The notes: a model not told the origin generated them from the sequence alone. DNA of 64,000 nt from Symbiodinium natans (GCA_905221605.1 CAJNDS010000147.1:241667-305666), one strand, 5' to 3'. Counted from the first letter of the stretch, positions 1 through 11,300 are shown. Translations and numbers: made by a program.

Positions 1-1585
<1,585 letters not shown>

Positions 1586-1619
1586 AATATATATATATAT
1601 AAAGAAATATACACAGCAC

Positions 1620-2300
1620 TGAAAAGTAAAACTGTTTAGGGGAAAAAAGGCTGCTTAGGGTTCAGGGTTTAAGCCTCAAACCCCCAAAGCCTCGACTCCA
1701 AAACCCTGAACCCTCATCGAAAACAAAAACCTGTATAAGCCCCTGGACCCAACCCCGAACCTTGGTCCCAGAGCGACCCAGGAACATGAAAGCTTTCCCC
1801 CCCCCCCCCCCCCCTAAATGTTGAAAGGTTGATATGTTGTGGCAATCCTAAACCCTTAACCCCTAGCCCTGCCCCTGGACCCTAAAATCAAGTCAACCCC
1901 TTTAAACCCCTCCAGGAACATGAAAGCTTCCCCCCCCTTTAAAAGGTTGTTAATTTGTGGCGGTTTAGGGTTTAAGGTTCAGGGTTTAGGGTTGAGGGTT
2001 TAGGGTCGTTGGTTGTCCTGGGTTGCGGGGGCATACGGGCGAGGCAGGCAGTGGCTGCTGCAAAAGGGTTTAGGGTTTCGGGTTTACGGTTTATTTAGGG
2101 TTCCTGGCCCTACCCCTAGACTCTAAAATTTTTATGAACCCCTTTAAACCCCTGCAGGAACATGAAAGCTTCCCCCCCCCCCCGTTAAAGGGGTTGGGGT
2201 TGATAATTTTGTGGCAACCCTAAACCCTTAACCCTGGCACTTCCCCTAAACCCTAAAATCAAATAAACACCTACCCCTATGCTATATATGGTGCCACATC
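1620..2300. repeat. Degenerate telomere-like repeats with poly-C runs; no gene seen
   Basis: This spacer holds degenerate CCCTAAA and TTTAGGG copies. A block reading AGGAACATGAAAGCTT followed by a C run occurs three times (about 1780, 1914 and 2155), each time with diverged sequence behind it. Nothing coding is seen. Confidence 0.7.
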
Positions 2301-2304
2301 ACAG

Positions 2305-3080
2305 TCACGCCTTGGCCTTCCTGCGCGGCTTTGTGTCTACGACGGCATGCTTGTCATTGAAGAGCTTGAAGGCTTCCTGGAAAGTGTGGCTATATGTGTA
2401 TATACATTTATTTTTTGTTATTTATTTACATTGAACATCCCAATGGTGGGAAAGGCCTTGAAACAAGAGCAAGCTGGCAAGTTGGCATACTCCGTGTGCA
2501 AGTTGATCAGAACTCCAACATTCATCACGATCTGACAAACTCAAGGTTGTACATATTTTTAACTCACATCTGCACATGTCCAGTTGTAGACATTTCCGGC
2601 CTCCTTCTCGTAGACCATGCCGAGACCCGTGTTTTGGGTATCCATCTTAATGAGCCTCCGATCAGCCGGCTTTCCATCCCTGAGCACCTTCCAATCTACA
2701 TTCTGGAAGCTCATCTCCAGCACACCAAGGATCCTGGCAACCGATTCTGCACGAGACTCCTTCAAAGGCTCGGGAAGAGGCCCATCACCATCATAATCAT
2801 CGTCTTCCTTGTCAGATGGAGGCGGACCACCCTCGTCATCTGAACCACCATCATCATCATGATCATGATCGTCAGCATGATCAGTTTCAACCGGCGCTGG
2901 CTCCACCGGCTTCGGTGCAGGGTCTACCGGTGTCGGCTCATGATGAGGATCTACAGGGCCGGCAGGTTCCATATTGAAGAAGTGCCCTCTACAGGTCTTC
3001 ACTGTGCAAGTCTGAGCCCCTGTGGAAACAGGGCGCGATGTGCATCTGCATCTTCTCGCACACTTCAAGGCTTGCAGTGA
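2305..3080 (-). CDS. Gene B, 3' exons: acidic protein of unknown function
   Basis: On the minus strand the exon from about 3060 to 2568 reads MEPAGPVDPHHEPTP, a Pro/Asp-rich acidic stretch (HADDHDHDDDG), then ESRAESVARILGVLEMSFQ and ends NWTCAD. A GTGAGT...TTTGTCAG intron of 36 bases (2532-2567) follows. The next exon (2531-2430) continues in phase as IVMNVGVLINLHTEY. After a second 38-40 base AT-rich gap the last piece best reads HTFQEAFKLFNDKHAVV, ending in a Lys/Arg-rich tail with stop at 2305-2307. Strict GT-AG joining would instead give a stop at 2354-2356, so the last junction is uncertain. The acidic middle and basic tail suggest a nuclear or charged linker protein, but no domain was recognised. 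Confidence 0.5.
2532..2567 (-). other. 36-base spliceosomal intron in gene B
   Basis: The minus-strand sequence begins GTGAGT and ends TTTGTCAG. Removing it joins two open phase-0 exons (…TCAD and IVMN…). At 36 bases it is far shorter than the kilobase-scale introns of the plus-strand genes in this window. Confidence 0.6.
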
Positions 3081-3114
3081 TATCGCTACAAATTACTAAA
3101 ATATTCTTGTTCTT

Positions 3115-3365
3115 CTTACATATATATATATATACACACAGCTTAAACTCATATATTAGCTAAACCCTAAACCCTAGACCCTATAAGCCACATTTGATGT
3201 GTTCAGAATATATATATATATATATGTTCTATATATACATATACATATACATACATATATATATATATATATATGTATATGTAAATATATATGTACCAAT
3301 ACAAATATGTACATATATATATAATATTGATACACACACACATATATATATATATTATGAATATT
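3115..3365. repeat. TA/CA-rich microsatellite block
   Basis: Alternating TATA, TACA and CACA tracts. It separates the two exon groups of gene B and is most simply intronic or intergenic. Confidence 0.85.
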
Positions 3366-3714
3366 TATTTGTGTATTTATCTATTACCTCATCACCTGTC
3401 TACAGATTCATAGCAAAGTGCAACAAAGGTAGAGGACTGGACGTCTCGATTCCTTTAAACCCACATCCTCCAAAAATCTGCATGTGCAACAGGCCGGTAG
3501 CCCGCCTCGTGCACGCTTGGCTGTGCTCCGCCATTCAGCACAGGCACGCTTCATCGTCCTGCACACAGGTCTACAGAGCACACGCACTCCAACCCCGTTG
3601 TTCCTACGAATAAGTTTGCCCAGACTACAGCTAATCTTGCGAGTTTACCTGGGTCTGGAGCTGAGCGCATGCAATGCTCTGGGCAACTTTTCTACATGGA
3701 CCTGCTGGCAGCAA

Positions 3715-4400
3715 TCAGGCGCGCTTTGGGGGCAAAACCACAATGCCCTTCGCTTTGGTGATGACAATCGGAAACCTAGACGTGGAGGTCGGTGGTGTGC
3801 CAGACTGGGTCGACTCATACAGGCTCGCCGTTGGAGGCGGGGATGTTGGAGGTGGTGGCGGAGACACTGGTGCCTCCCGAGCCGGTTCCCCACCCGACCT
3901 CTTTGCAGGCGACCTCGAACGCTCCGCCATCATCTTACCGACACTACCATGTGGAAGAGTCGATTTCTCGCCTTTCGCCGAGGATCCAGCAGAACGGCCA
4001 TCCTTGCAAATGAAGTCCTTGGAGACACCTTCCCCAGGACCACGTGCTGCAGGGCTGGCCTTGTCCTTGGAGTCCTGGGAGAACCCTTCCGCACTATGAC
4101 GTGCTGCAGGGCTGGCCTTCTGTGCACTGTCCTCATCATCATGATCATCAGTCCCAAGTGCTTTGCCACGCCCAGACTTGTCCTCATTGACCGTGTGCGG
4201 TCGGGCCTTGGGTTTACCCTTCAAAGCGATGGCGCCGTAGGTGGTGACCTCGTCAAACCTTCCAGTCTTGTACGTATCATCGGGAACAAAACAGAGAACC
4301 CAGCGTCCATGATGACCGGTAGACATGGCTTCAACTTGTGTGAAACAGGAGCACTGTATATAAAGGCCACAACCCTTTCTGTCCCAAATTTAAAACTACA
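3715..4400 (-). CDS. Gene B or separate gene, 5' exon: Ser/Pro-rich protein
   Basis: An open minus-strand frame runs from about 4370 to the stop at 3715-3717. ATG at 4326 gives 203 residues starting MSTGHHGRWVLCFVPDDTYK. The first 45 residues look globular. The rest is low complexity, with an internal duplication of KASPAAR at two places, a PKRSG/SRSP segment, a run of prolines and a final GIVVLPPKRA. A possible acceptor lies near 4356, after TATATACAG. It could be an upstream exon of the 2305-3080 gene or an independent gene. Another open minus-strand stretch (about 3645-3430) lies between them. No family was recognised. Confidence 0.4.
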
Positions 4401-4809
4401 GTAAAAACATATATATATATATATATATATTTCTATATATTCCAAACTCCACTGCATCCACCCTGGTGTGCTCGATCCATCAGAGCTGCAGTTCATGACA
4501 CACGTCTAACCTTCAACCGAATTAGCAAGGGCCCAATGTACCTTCGACAAACAAACACGACTCTGCCCTGATCTACAGTAGTTCCATGCTGTTGGAGCCC
4601 TTTCGTCCCGAATTTAAGGACAGCCCTGCCCCCCCCCCCCCCCCCCTCTCGACACCCGTCCCTACACCCAAGCCCTGCCGGTCCTCCTGATGTTGCCGCA
4701 GGACAAGGTGGCAGCACAAAAAACTGCTAATTTGGAGCTCACAGGTTCAAGGGCTGCATGTGTGTTTCGACAACTTGTGTTCGCTGTAGATACATTTTTA
4801 CGCATGCTT

Positions 4810-7800
4810 TCAAGGAAGCCGACTTCTTTGACTCAAAAAAGGTGAGCTGTTGAGCCATGAGCGAGCCAATTCAATTAAAAGGTCTTGCAGCAGAAGCCTC
4901 TCCATGTCAAGCCTTGGAAAGTGCTTGAATTTTAAGGACTTTCGATTAAATACACATGTTACATGCAAGACTATAAAAAACAAGCACTCCGCCCAGAAAC
5001 ATGCTCGGATCAGGTCTTTGTTCACATTCAGGGTCTTTGGATGCTTAGGGTTATGGGGCATGTCAATGCACGGCTGCGCAAGCAAACGTTCTAGCCTATC
5101 CATCTCATGAACCTGCTGGAGGTAAAGCCTACACTTCGCACAAGTGATTGCAAGATTATTAGTTTTCAACCCCCCTACTTGCCAGACATGACCACCTACT
5201 GCTTCCGGGACATCCACTTTTGCCAGCAAAAGCTGGCGCTTATTAGGCCCTTTGGGTGGTTGGGGTTCCTCTCTTTGGCTTCGGGGAACAAAATCATCTT
5301 TTGAGGCGTGTTTCAAAACAACCACAGCTCGCGACGCCAGGTAGTCACAGATCCTGGTTACAAGCCTATCCAGGTCCTGGACTTTCCGCCCCGCGACAGG
5401 CGAGATGGTGGCAGCTCGTTTGCCTGCCAACTCGTCCGCACATTGGTTGGCCTGGTGTCTCCAAAGCTGGGAAAAGCCAAACCGCATTTCGAACTCACGG
5501 CTAGTTAGGTGGGATTTTACCCAAGTGGGCCTTATCCTACCGCGGTCCTCCCAGACCGGGCCCCAAAAAGCCGGGGTCGTTTTTTGAAAGGATTTTTTGG
5601 AAAGGGTCCTTAGGGCTGGTTTACAGTCCCCCGTGAGGTCAACCTGACCAAGGGTGTGTTTGATCGTCTGCACAATGGCAAAAGATTCACCGTGCGCGAC
5701 GCTTGTTCCGGGGGGGGTGAGGCCGGACATGGTTCCTAACTCCTGAAACTGACCATTTTGAACCCGCCCCACGACTACAGACCAGCTCACCCTTCGCAAT
5801 CTCGGATCCTTGGTGAACATGCCCCCTGACGCGTCCGTAGCAACCACCAGCCCGTCTGCTACTACCTGGGAGGACGTAAGAAACACGCCTGTCTTGACCA
5901 CTTCTAGGTCCCCCGAGGGAGCGACTGGGAGGTATTTAAGGGGAAGCATACCCCGAAGCCACAGGCAGTCCTCAGGGAAACGGCGCTTCTCCGCCAGAAC
6001 ATACCCCGGTAACCGCATGCCACCGGGGAAGGAAGGGCACTCATACATGAGGTGGCGCAAGGTGGTTCCGGAATCACCACAAAACTTACAGACATCCTTG
6101 CCACCGTTGCCGTTATGGAGAATGGACCCTTGGAAAACCGCCCGGTAAGCGTACCGGGTAGTTTTAGTGCGCACTGACTTGAGCAGGCGACGCGGGACGG
6201 TCCAGTCGACCCCGCCACCAGCACCCGCTGCCGACGAGGCCGATCCCATGCGACGAGACCTCTGGGTCTTGATGATGTCCGTGAGGAAGGACGAGGTTTG
6301 GCAGACAACCGAAACCTCAGAAGGCTTGATCTCAAGAACACGCTCCTCAAAAACCCAGCGGGAAGGATCGTGGCCGTCGACCTGGAGGTCGCGGAGGTAT
6401 TGACACATGGCTGAGATGGGTCCGGTGACCACGGACCAGCCGTGCTTCGCAGCCTCCAGCCGCTTCCAGACCACTCTCCAAGTGTCCTTTACTGCCTCCC
6501 AGCCCATGCGGTTGCATCTGGCCATCATCCTGAAGAGACTTTCCACATGCTGGGTCACCACAATAAGGTAAGGGTCCTGAACCTCATGGGCTGTCATGTC
6601 TAGGATGGTGTCCGTTGAACCGTATCGGCTCCTGCCTGCGTGTCGGGCCACCGCTGCGCGCATAGTTTTAATATGTTTAGGGGCGACCCCCTGTGCTTCA
6701 TGGCCATAAAGACCCGAAGTGACTACACTAGAACGATGCAACCGCAGCCGGACACGGCGTGACGGAATGCGAAGCTTACCCAACTTCAGGTTACGGAGGC
6801 CACCTACCCGGAAGCGTTTCTGGGCAGTAGTGGTCCTGCGCCGGCGTCCACTGCCACTGTCAAGGCCTAAATCCTTGACCACGTCGACTAAGTCAGGGTC
6901 CCCTGGCCGCAACAGCTTTCGCAGCGCTGCAGCTGAGCGGGGTGTTCCGGCCACAAATTTCGTTTTCTCTTGGCTGAGGACGAGACCTTCAGCCTGAAGA
7001 CTGGACTTGAGCACTCGAAAGGGATCCAAGCCTGTGACTCGTTTCAGTCTATGTAAGGGTTCGGACATGGTAAGCTTGGCCAAGGTGGGAGCGTACGGGC
7101 ATCCCTGGATCATGCCCCGGCCTGGGAAGATGGTTGGACTAGGCTGGGATTCACCCACCACCGTGCGACCACCTTGGTAGAGGCGAAGGGAGAGGCACAG
7201 GGCCAAGGCTGGGAAAGACAACCGCAAGCCTTGTTCGCAAAGCCTCTGCCAAGAAACGCTGTCGTAAAACCCATTAATGTCTACGAACAACGAGACAGTG
7301 TGCAAGCCCTTGACTCTGGCAGACTCTTTGGAGCATTTCCTGGCCAGGGCAACGTCTAACGAGGTACGGCCTGGAATCGCCGAGTCAAAAGGGTGATCAG
7401 GAATGTAAGAGTCCAGCCACTGGCCGACCAAGAACCGCCGAGTCTTACACCAAAGCCGCCATAGGACTGATGTAAGACCGATAGGTCTTTCCTTCAAGGC
7501 ACTCTTGGCCAGAAGAACAATCTGGACCTGGGAAACTTGGAGGGGAATGACAAGGTCCTCCTCCATTCTGTTGAAGACGTCGGCGAGGACTGCATACGCG
7601 TCCCGAGGCAGGTCCCGAAGATCGTTGAAATCCCAGCCGTCCGGGCCTCCTTTTTTGGGATTTTTTGCGGCGCATATCTTGGCGACGGAGCTAGCAGAAT
7701 GCTTGGGCAGGGAACGGACCTGCTCCCGGGCTAAGTCACACAAGGCGTCCCACACTTCCCCCTGGAGCGGGGCTGGCGACACCAGGTTACCCTGCCATAC

Positions 7801-8589
7801 CTCACACCAAAATTCTAGCCGCTTATAGGGCCGCGCCAGGGGAGTGAACTCCCGATACGGCCGTTCCAAGGTTTGCTCGTCAGCTCGAAGGGAGCGGTAA
7901 AGGGGGCGGAGGTGATCATTTTGCGCCTCTTCCAGCCACTTGGAGTAAGACTCGGAGTTCTGGGAGGTCTGGGAGGCCAAAGCTTCTTTATATTTGGTCT
8001 CGACCTGGGGCACCAACTCCCGAGTGAGGCTGCTGCGGTCATCAGCGTGAACCCAGTCCTTCAGGACGGGAAGAAGGGGGTCGTCCGGAGGGATGGAGGC
8101 AAAGGCCTCGGAGGATTTAGGGACCATCCCTGTCTGAAGCCAGGTGCGCCATCTATCCCAGATAGCCATAGGCCCTCCTGTCCAGGCACCTCCTCCAACT
8201 GGGTGCGAGGCCAACGGCCTGCGGGGAAGGTCGACCCACCAGCCCTTTCCTGTGGTGGCCTGGGCCTCCGACTGGAGGTCGCGGGACCATTGGCCCAAGG
8301 CAATAGAGGACTCCTCCTGGGACGACACATCCAAAATCTGGACCAGCTGGACTGGGGAGCTGGCGTGGAAGGAGGAGGGAGCCGGGGACACCACCGACCT
8401 GATGGTGGGGACTCTCAGCTGAAGGGAGTGCACTGGCACGTCCAAGGTTAGAAGTCCGTGAGGCTTGAAAGGAGTGTCAAATGACAGCCGGACCGTCGAC
8501 AGGGAGTGAAGACTGGGATGGACGACGAAGAAGTCAAGCTCGGAGTCCCCGGATAAGGTCATTGACTGGGCTATCCAAGCCCGTCCCAC
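4810..8589 (-). CDS. Retrotransposon reverse transcriptase-RNase H, motif C deleted
   Basis: A 1259-codon open frame. Residues 1-50 are the tail of the endonuclease (DFFVVHPSLHS, then KPHGLL, which fits the conserved His region). Reverse transcriptase spans about 305-560: KKGGPDGWD near 312, motif A FVDING at 435-440, motif B GRGMIQGCPYAP at 490-501. After GLDPFRV (526) the sequence goes straight to LKSSLQAEGLVLSQEKTKFV, so the YxDD motif and its flanks are missing in frame. A CCHC finger has C834, C837, H846, C851. RNase H has D919, E968, D988, H1027 and D1052, all in place. A CxxC (1150-1153) with a later Cys follows. The last 80 residues are AT-rich and match nothing I know. The ATG at 8589 is only the first ATG after the frame break, not a natural start. 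Confidence 0.92.
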   Translation of the reverse strand: MGRAWIAQSMTLSGDSELDFFVVHPSLHSLSTVRLSFDTPFKPHGLLTLDVPVHSLQLRVPTIRSVVSPAPSSFHASSPVQLVQILDVSSQEESSIALGQWSRDLQSEAQATTGKGWWVDLPRRPLASHPVGGGAWTGGPMAIWDRWRTWLQTGMVPKSSEAFASIPPDDPLLPVLKDWVHADDRSSLTRELVPQVETKYKEALASQTSQNSESYSKWLEEAQNDHLRPLYRSLRADEQTLERPYREFTPLARPYKRLEFWCEVWQGNLVSPAPLQGEVWDALCDLAREQVRSLPKHSASSVAKICAAKNPKKGGPDGWDFNDLRDLPRDAYAVLADVFNRMEEDLVIPLQVSQVQIVLLAKSALKERPIGLTSVLWRLWCKTRRFLVGQWLDSYIPDHPFDSAIPGRTSLDVALARKCSKESARVKGLHTVSLFVDINGFYDSVSWQRLCEQGLRLSFPALALCLSLRLYQGGRTVVGESQPSPTIFPGRGMIQGCPYAPTLAKLTMSEPLHRLKRVTGLDPFRVLKSSLQAEGLVLSQEKTKFVAGTPRSAAALRKLLRPGDPDLVDVVKDLGLDSGSGRRRRTTTAQKRFRVGGLRNLKLGKLRIPSRRVRLRLHRSSVVTSGLYGHEAQGVAPKHIKTMRAAVARHAGRSRYGSTDTILDMTAHEVQDPYLIVVTQHVESLFRMMARCNRMGWEAVKDTWRVVWKRLEAAKHGWSVVTGPISAMCQYLRDLQVDGHDPSRWVFEERVLEIKPSEVSVVCQTSSFLTDIIKTQRSRRMGSASSAAGAGGGVDWTVPRRLLKSVRTKTTRYAYRAVFQGSILHNGNGGKDVCKFCGDSGTTLRHLMYECPSFPGGMRLPGYVLAEKRRFPEDCLWLRGMLPLKYLPVAPSGDLEVVKTGVFLTSSQVVADGLVVATDASGGMFTKDPRLRRVSWSVVVGRVQNGQFQELGTMSGLTPPGTSVAHGESFAIVQTIKHTLGQVDLTGDCKPALRTLSKKSFQKTTPAFWGPVWEDRGRIRPTWVKSHLTSREFEMRFGFSQLWRHQANQCADELAGKRAATISPVAGRKVQDLDRLVTRICDYLASRAVVVLKHASKDDFVPRSQREEPQPPKGPNKRQLLLAKVDVPEAVGGHVWQVGGLKTNNLAITCAKCRLYLQQVHEMDRLERLLAQPCIDMPHNPKHPKTLNVNKDLIRACFWAECLFFIVLHVTCVFNRKSLKFKHFPRLDMERLLLQDLLIELARSWLNSSPFLSQRSRLP

Positions 8590-9961
8590 TTTCCAGGTAC
8601 AAGGAGATCCAATTGAAATCTACCCCTTTGGAACGCAAAGCCACAATAACATAGCCACAGCCCTGCGAGGCGTGGAAAGTCACTATGATCCTGGGTCCCA
8701 AGTGATTTTTGACTGCAATCCCTACACCTCCTAGGGGGTTACCCTTGGCACTTTTCGGGCTAGCAACACCAAAGAGCACAAACCCTAGATTCATCAAATG
8801 ACGAGTCTCAATCTTAAGATCCTCTTTGGTAAGGTGAAGTTCTTGCAGCATAAGAATGTCCGGGGACAAGGTGTGGGCCCATTTCCGGTGACTCGACCGC
8901 CATCGGGTGACATTGGCCGAACAGACCTTGAGGTTCCTAGGTTTAGCTTCGTAAGAGTTTGCCGAAAGATCCTCCGAGCCTCGAAGGACAAAAACCCAGT
9001 CACTTGGGCTTGGGCTGGGGGAAGCAAGGGCCTGAAACATTTTGTGGACCACCAAATACTCCAAGGTCAAGGGGTCGGTGGGTTCGTCATCTTCGAAAAG
9101 GCCTACCATGTTAGACTCCACAGAAGGAAAGCCCTGCTGAAAACCCCTGGACACCAAACCCGCTAACTGGCCCCACTTGTCCATCTTTTCATGCGGGGTC
9201 ATAGTGTTCCAGGCTACGATAGCTGAATCCAAAGGCTCCCTAGCCTTGAGAGGCCGGGCCGTCCTGTTGCGACGTCGTCGGGTTCTTCTGCTGCGACAAG
9301 ACGACTGGGTACCTGTGGGTCGAGATCCACCTCCTAAGACGAGGGGAGTAGAAGTACTGGGGGTTTCATACAACTGCAGGTCGCACAAAGCCTCCAGAGG
9401 AAAATACCTCGGCCCCGTCACCAAAGGATGGTGGACCACCTCATATTGGCATAGCGCTGCTAAAGAAATTGGAACTGGTGAGGGATCTTTTGCTGGTACA
9501 CATTCCGCTCCAAGCGAAACCTGCCCCAATCCTGAATCCCACTCCTTCTGGAGGGGCTGACCCTGACACATGCCACACAGAACCGCATGTCTTGATGACC
9601 GGGTGTATGTTGGAAGCTCCACCAGGCAACCCTGACACGCAGGCACCACGGCACATTCATGGGAGGCCCATCCTCGGCACAGCCGACACAAAACTGCAAG
9701 CGCGAGACCATCCCCAACCTGGAAAAGGGTGTGACACGGGTCCTCCCCGGCCTGACACCTGCAGACCTCACAACAGCTAAGACTGAAGACATCTGCTTGG
9801 GAAGGGGATTGGCAAAACGTCTCGGGCAAGGTGACAAAATTTTGACCAAGGGGAAAGACACGGGTTGTCGGGGAGAGGGACGACGCGGACAAGTGCGGGG
9901 AGAACAGGTTATCCCTGGAATCCAAAACCCCCAGCGCCCTACAAGCCCCGAACCCAGCTCC
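8534..9961 (-). CDS. Retrotransposon ORF2 N-part: Cys-rich segment and truncated APE-type endonuclease
   Basis: The open frame begins directly after the ORF1 stop and has no ATG for more than 200 codons, so it cannot start independently near its N-terminus. Counting from 9925, residues 50-120 are Cys-rich (CCEVCRCQ, CRLCRGW, CQGC, CGMC) like a treble-clef or PHD-like zinc domain. An Arg-rich linker follows at about 210-225. The endonuclease starts near 330: SANV carries the catalytic Asn and LQELHL the catalytic Glu, followed by GGVGIAVKN. It breaks after VDFNWISLYLES, just before the expected GDxN motif. The neighbouring frame resumes at the end of the domain. The enzyme is therefore not functional. 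Confidence 0.88.
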   Translation of the reverse strand, partial: GAGFGACRALGVLDSRDNLFSPHLSASSLSPTTRVFPLGQNFVTLPETFCQSPSQADVFSLSCCEVCRCQAGEDPCHTLFQVGDGLALAVLCRLCRGWASHECAVVPACQGCLVELPTYTRSSRHAVLCGMCQGQPLQKEWDSGLGQVSLGAECVPAKDPSPVPISLAALCQYEVVHHPLVTGPRYFPLEALCDLQLYETPSTSTPLVLGGGSRPTGTQSSCRSRRTRRRRNRTARPLKAREPLDSAIVAWNTMTPHEKMDKWGQLAGLVSRGFQQGFPSVESNMVGLFEDDEPTDPLTLEYLVVHKMFQALASPSPSPSDWVFVLRGSEDLSANSYEAKPRNLKVCSANVTRWRSSHRKWAHTLSPDILMLQELHLTKEDLKIETRHLMNLGFVLFGVASPKSAKGNPLGGVGIAVKNHLGPRIIVTFHASQGCGYVIVALRSKGVDFNWISLYLESGTGLDSPVNDLIRGLRA

Positions 9962-10837
9962 CTAACCCGTCTGCGATGCCAGACCCGGGGCCTGGCCCCC
10001 CACTGCTCCCCCTGGCGGGGTTCGGCTTCGGCCTCGTGCTGCGAGGTCCGGCATCACCGAGGCCTGCGAGGGTGGCAGACCCGGGGGAAGGCCTGGATCG
10101 ACCTGCATGCGTCTGCGCTTGGCTTCATCGGACTTAAGAGCTTCCAGCTTCCTCTTTTGCTCTTCGGTAAGGCTGGCCTCTTGCATGCCCAAAGCCTGCA
10201 GAACAGATTCCACTCCATTGTTGACCTCTTCCGCGCAATGCTTGACCACCTTGTCTTCATATTCCTTGGTGGTCTTCGCGACTTCCACCTTTGCCTCCTC
10301 GATGGCATTCTGGATGTCCTGCATCTTGTGAAGCATTGCTCGCAAGTTGTCCTTGGCTGTGTCGATCTCCTCCTGCAGTCTCAATTTCCTCTGGCCCAGA
10401 TCACGGAGCTTGCCAACCGAGCTGCGAAGAACATCCCCAGCCTCTTTTCCCTCCTGGCGAGGGTCCGGGGTTGGGGTAGCCGGCAGGGCGTCCACGATGA
10501 CCTGGGGAAGGTCTCCGACATGCTGCTGCAGGAGAGCAACAAGATCCACATCCTCAGTGCGAGCCGGCTTGGCTTCAAACCCAGCCTCTTTCAGCTGCAC
10601 ACAGGCCTCTTCAGGAAGAGTGTCCCATACCTTCCGCAAGCAGTCATGGACCTTGTTGGTCTTGGGCTTGCGAGGTCGGGGCTTAGGCTCCGGCTTGGAC
10701 CAGATCTTGGGGGTGGGCACATCCGTTGGCCACTTAGTTCCGCACCACTGACACTTGGGGAACTTGGGCACCTTTGCCGCGAAGATCCAGCTGGCCGGGC
10801 CGCACTTCTTGCAAACGTGGTAACGTCCACCAGCCAT
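9962..10837 (-). CDS. Retrotransposon ORF1: zinc ribbon plus coiled coil
   Basis: The chosen start is ATG at 10837 (MAGGRYHVCKKC); the open frame extends another 40 codons upstream. From this start, C9-C12 and C29-C32 form a CxxC...CxxC zinc ribbon (VCKKC, KCQWCG). A Pro/Lys-rich linker and a helical region follow, then a coiled coil (LRLQEEIDTAKDNL, KTTKEYEDKV), a basic KRRRM patch and a Gly/Pro-rich tail. It ends with TAG at 9962-9964. A zinc-binding, coiled-coil ORF1 is typical of an RNA-binding LINE ORF1 protein. The next frame downstream is in the same phase. Confidence 0.8.
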   Translation of the reverse strand: MAGGRYHVCKKCGPASWIFAAKVPKFPKCQWCGTKWPTDVPTPKIWSKPEPKPRPRKPKTNKVHDCLRKVWDTLPEEACVQLKEAGFEAKPARTEDVDLVALLQQHVGDLPQVIVDALPATPTPDPRQEGKEAGDVLRSSVGKLRDLGQRKLRLQEEIDTAKDNLRAMLHKMQDIQNAIEEAKVEVAKTTKEYEDKVVKHCAEEVNNGVESVLQALGMQEASLTEEQKRKLEALKSDEAKRRRMQVDPGLPPGLPPSQASVMPDLAARGRSRTPPGGAVGGQAPGLASQTG

Positions 10838-10875
10838 GGTGACTGTGAAGAGGCCCCGAGCCCTAAAGGCTGGGC

Positions 10876-11223
10876 TCAGATGTTGGACTTGTTGAGGTCG
10901 GCACACCACCTCTGCCGGCGAGCCTCCGACAAAAGTTTCCCGGCGTCGGCAATCCAATCGTTCCGGGTCTTGGACCAGCGAGCCAAAGCACGGAGTTGGT
11001 TTGTTACCCTCTGCCCCGGTGTGAGGTCCCGGGCACTGGGCTGTTCCTCAAACTCGGCTTGCAGATAGGACCTGATCGAGTCCTCCAAGGGCACCCTCTC
11101 GGCTACCCCAAAGCGCTGCACCTCAGGGGTGCGGGATCGCTCTCTTCCCGCCGTGGGTTTGGAGGACCACAGCCCAAAGGCCGGGAGAAAACAGGCCCGA
11201 GCCCTGAGGCTGGGTGAGTGCAA
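10876..11223 (-). CDS. Small ORF upstream of retrotransposon ORF1
   Basis: 115 codons from ATG at 11223, ending 38 bases before the ORF1 ATG and in another frame. The C-terminal half (SIRSYLQAEF, LRALARWSKTRNDW) looks helical and charged. It may be an ORF0, or the start of ORF1 displaced by a frameshift. No domain was recognised. Confidence 0.45.
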   Translation of the reverse strand: MHSPSLRARACFLPAFGLWSSKPTAGRERSRTPEVQRFGVAERVPLEDSIRSYLQAEFEEQPSARDLTPGQRVTNQLRALARWSKTRNDWIADAGKLLSEARRQRWCADLNKSNI

Positions 11224-11300
11224 TGCAGCCGCAGCCCTGAGGCTGGGTGAGTGCTATGCAGCCACAGCCCAAAGGCCGGGTGGGTGCTCAGGCGCAGTAT
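11195..11300 (-). repeat. Short tandem repeats in the retrotransposon leader
   Basis: A unit of about 33 bases beginning GCCCTGAGGCTGGGTGAGTG occurs twice, with a third diverged copy (GCCCAAAGGCCGGGTGGGTG). Position and strand fit a LINE 5' leader or promoter with tandem units. Confidence 0.6.

Larger units (their letters stand above)
4810..11300 (-). mobile_element. Non-LTR retrotransposon (APE-RT-RNase H type), inactive copy
   Basis: In minus-strand order: a repeat-bearing 5' leader (about 11300-11200), a small upstream ORF, ORF1 with zinc ribbon and coiled coil, a Cys-rich segment plus APE-type endonuclease, reverse transcriptase, a CCHC finger, RNase H and a C-terminal Cys motif. This domain order is that of the RNase H-bearing LINE groups (I-like). 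Three lesions mark it as dead: a TAG between ORF1 and ORF2, a frame change with loss of the middle of the endonuclease near 8535-8590, and loss of reverse transcriptase motif C near 7012. No poly-A tail or target-site duplication could be defined. It lies between minus-strand gene B and the first plus-strand exon. Confidence 0.9.

Noticed and set aside
3484-4404. Plus-strand 306-codon open frame
   Set aside because: Antisense to the minus-strand Ser/Pro-rich exon; its peptide is Arg/Leu/Cys-biased, as expected for a shadow frame.
9659-11068. Plus-strand 469-codon open frame
   Set aside because: It is the antisense shadow of the retrotransposon ORF1/ORF2 region, which carries recognisable domains on the minus strand.
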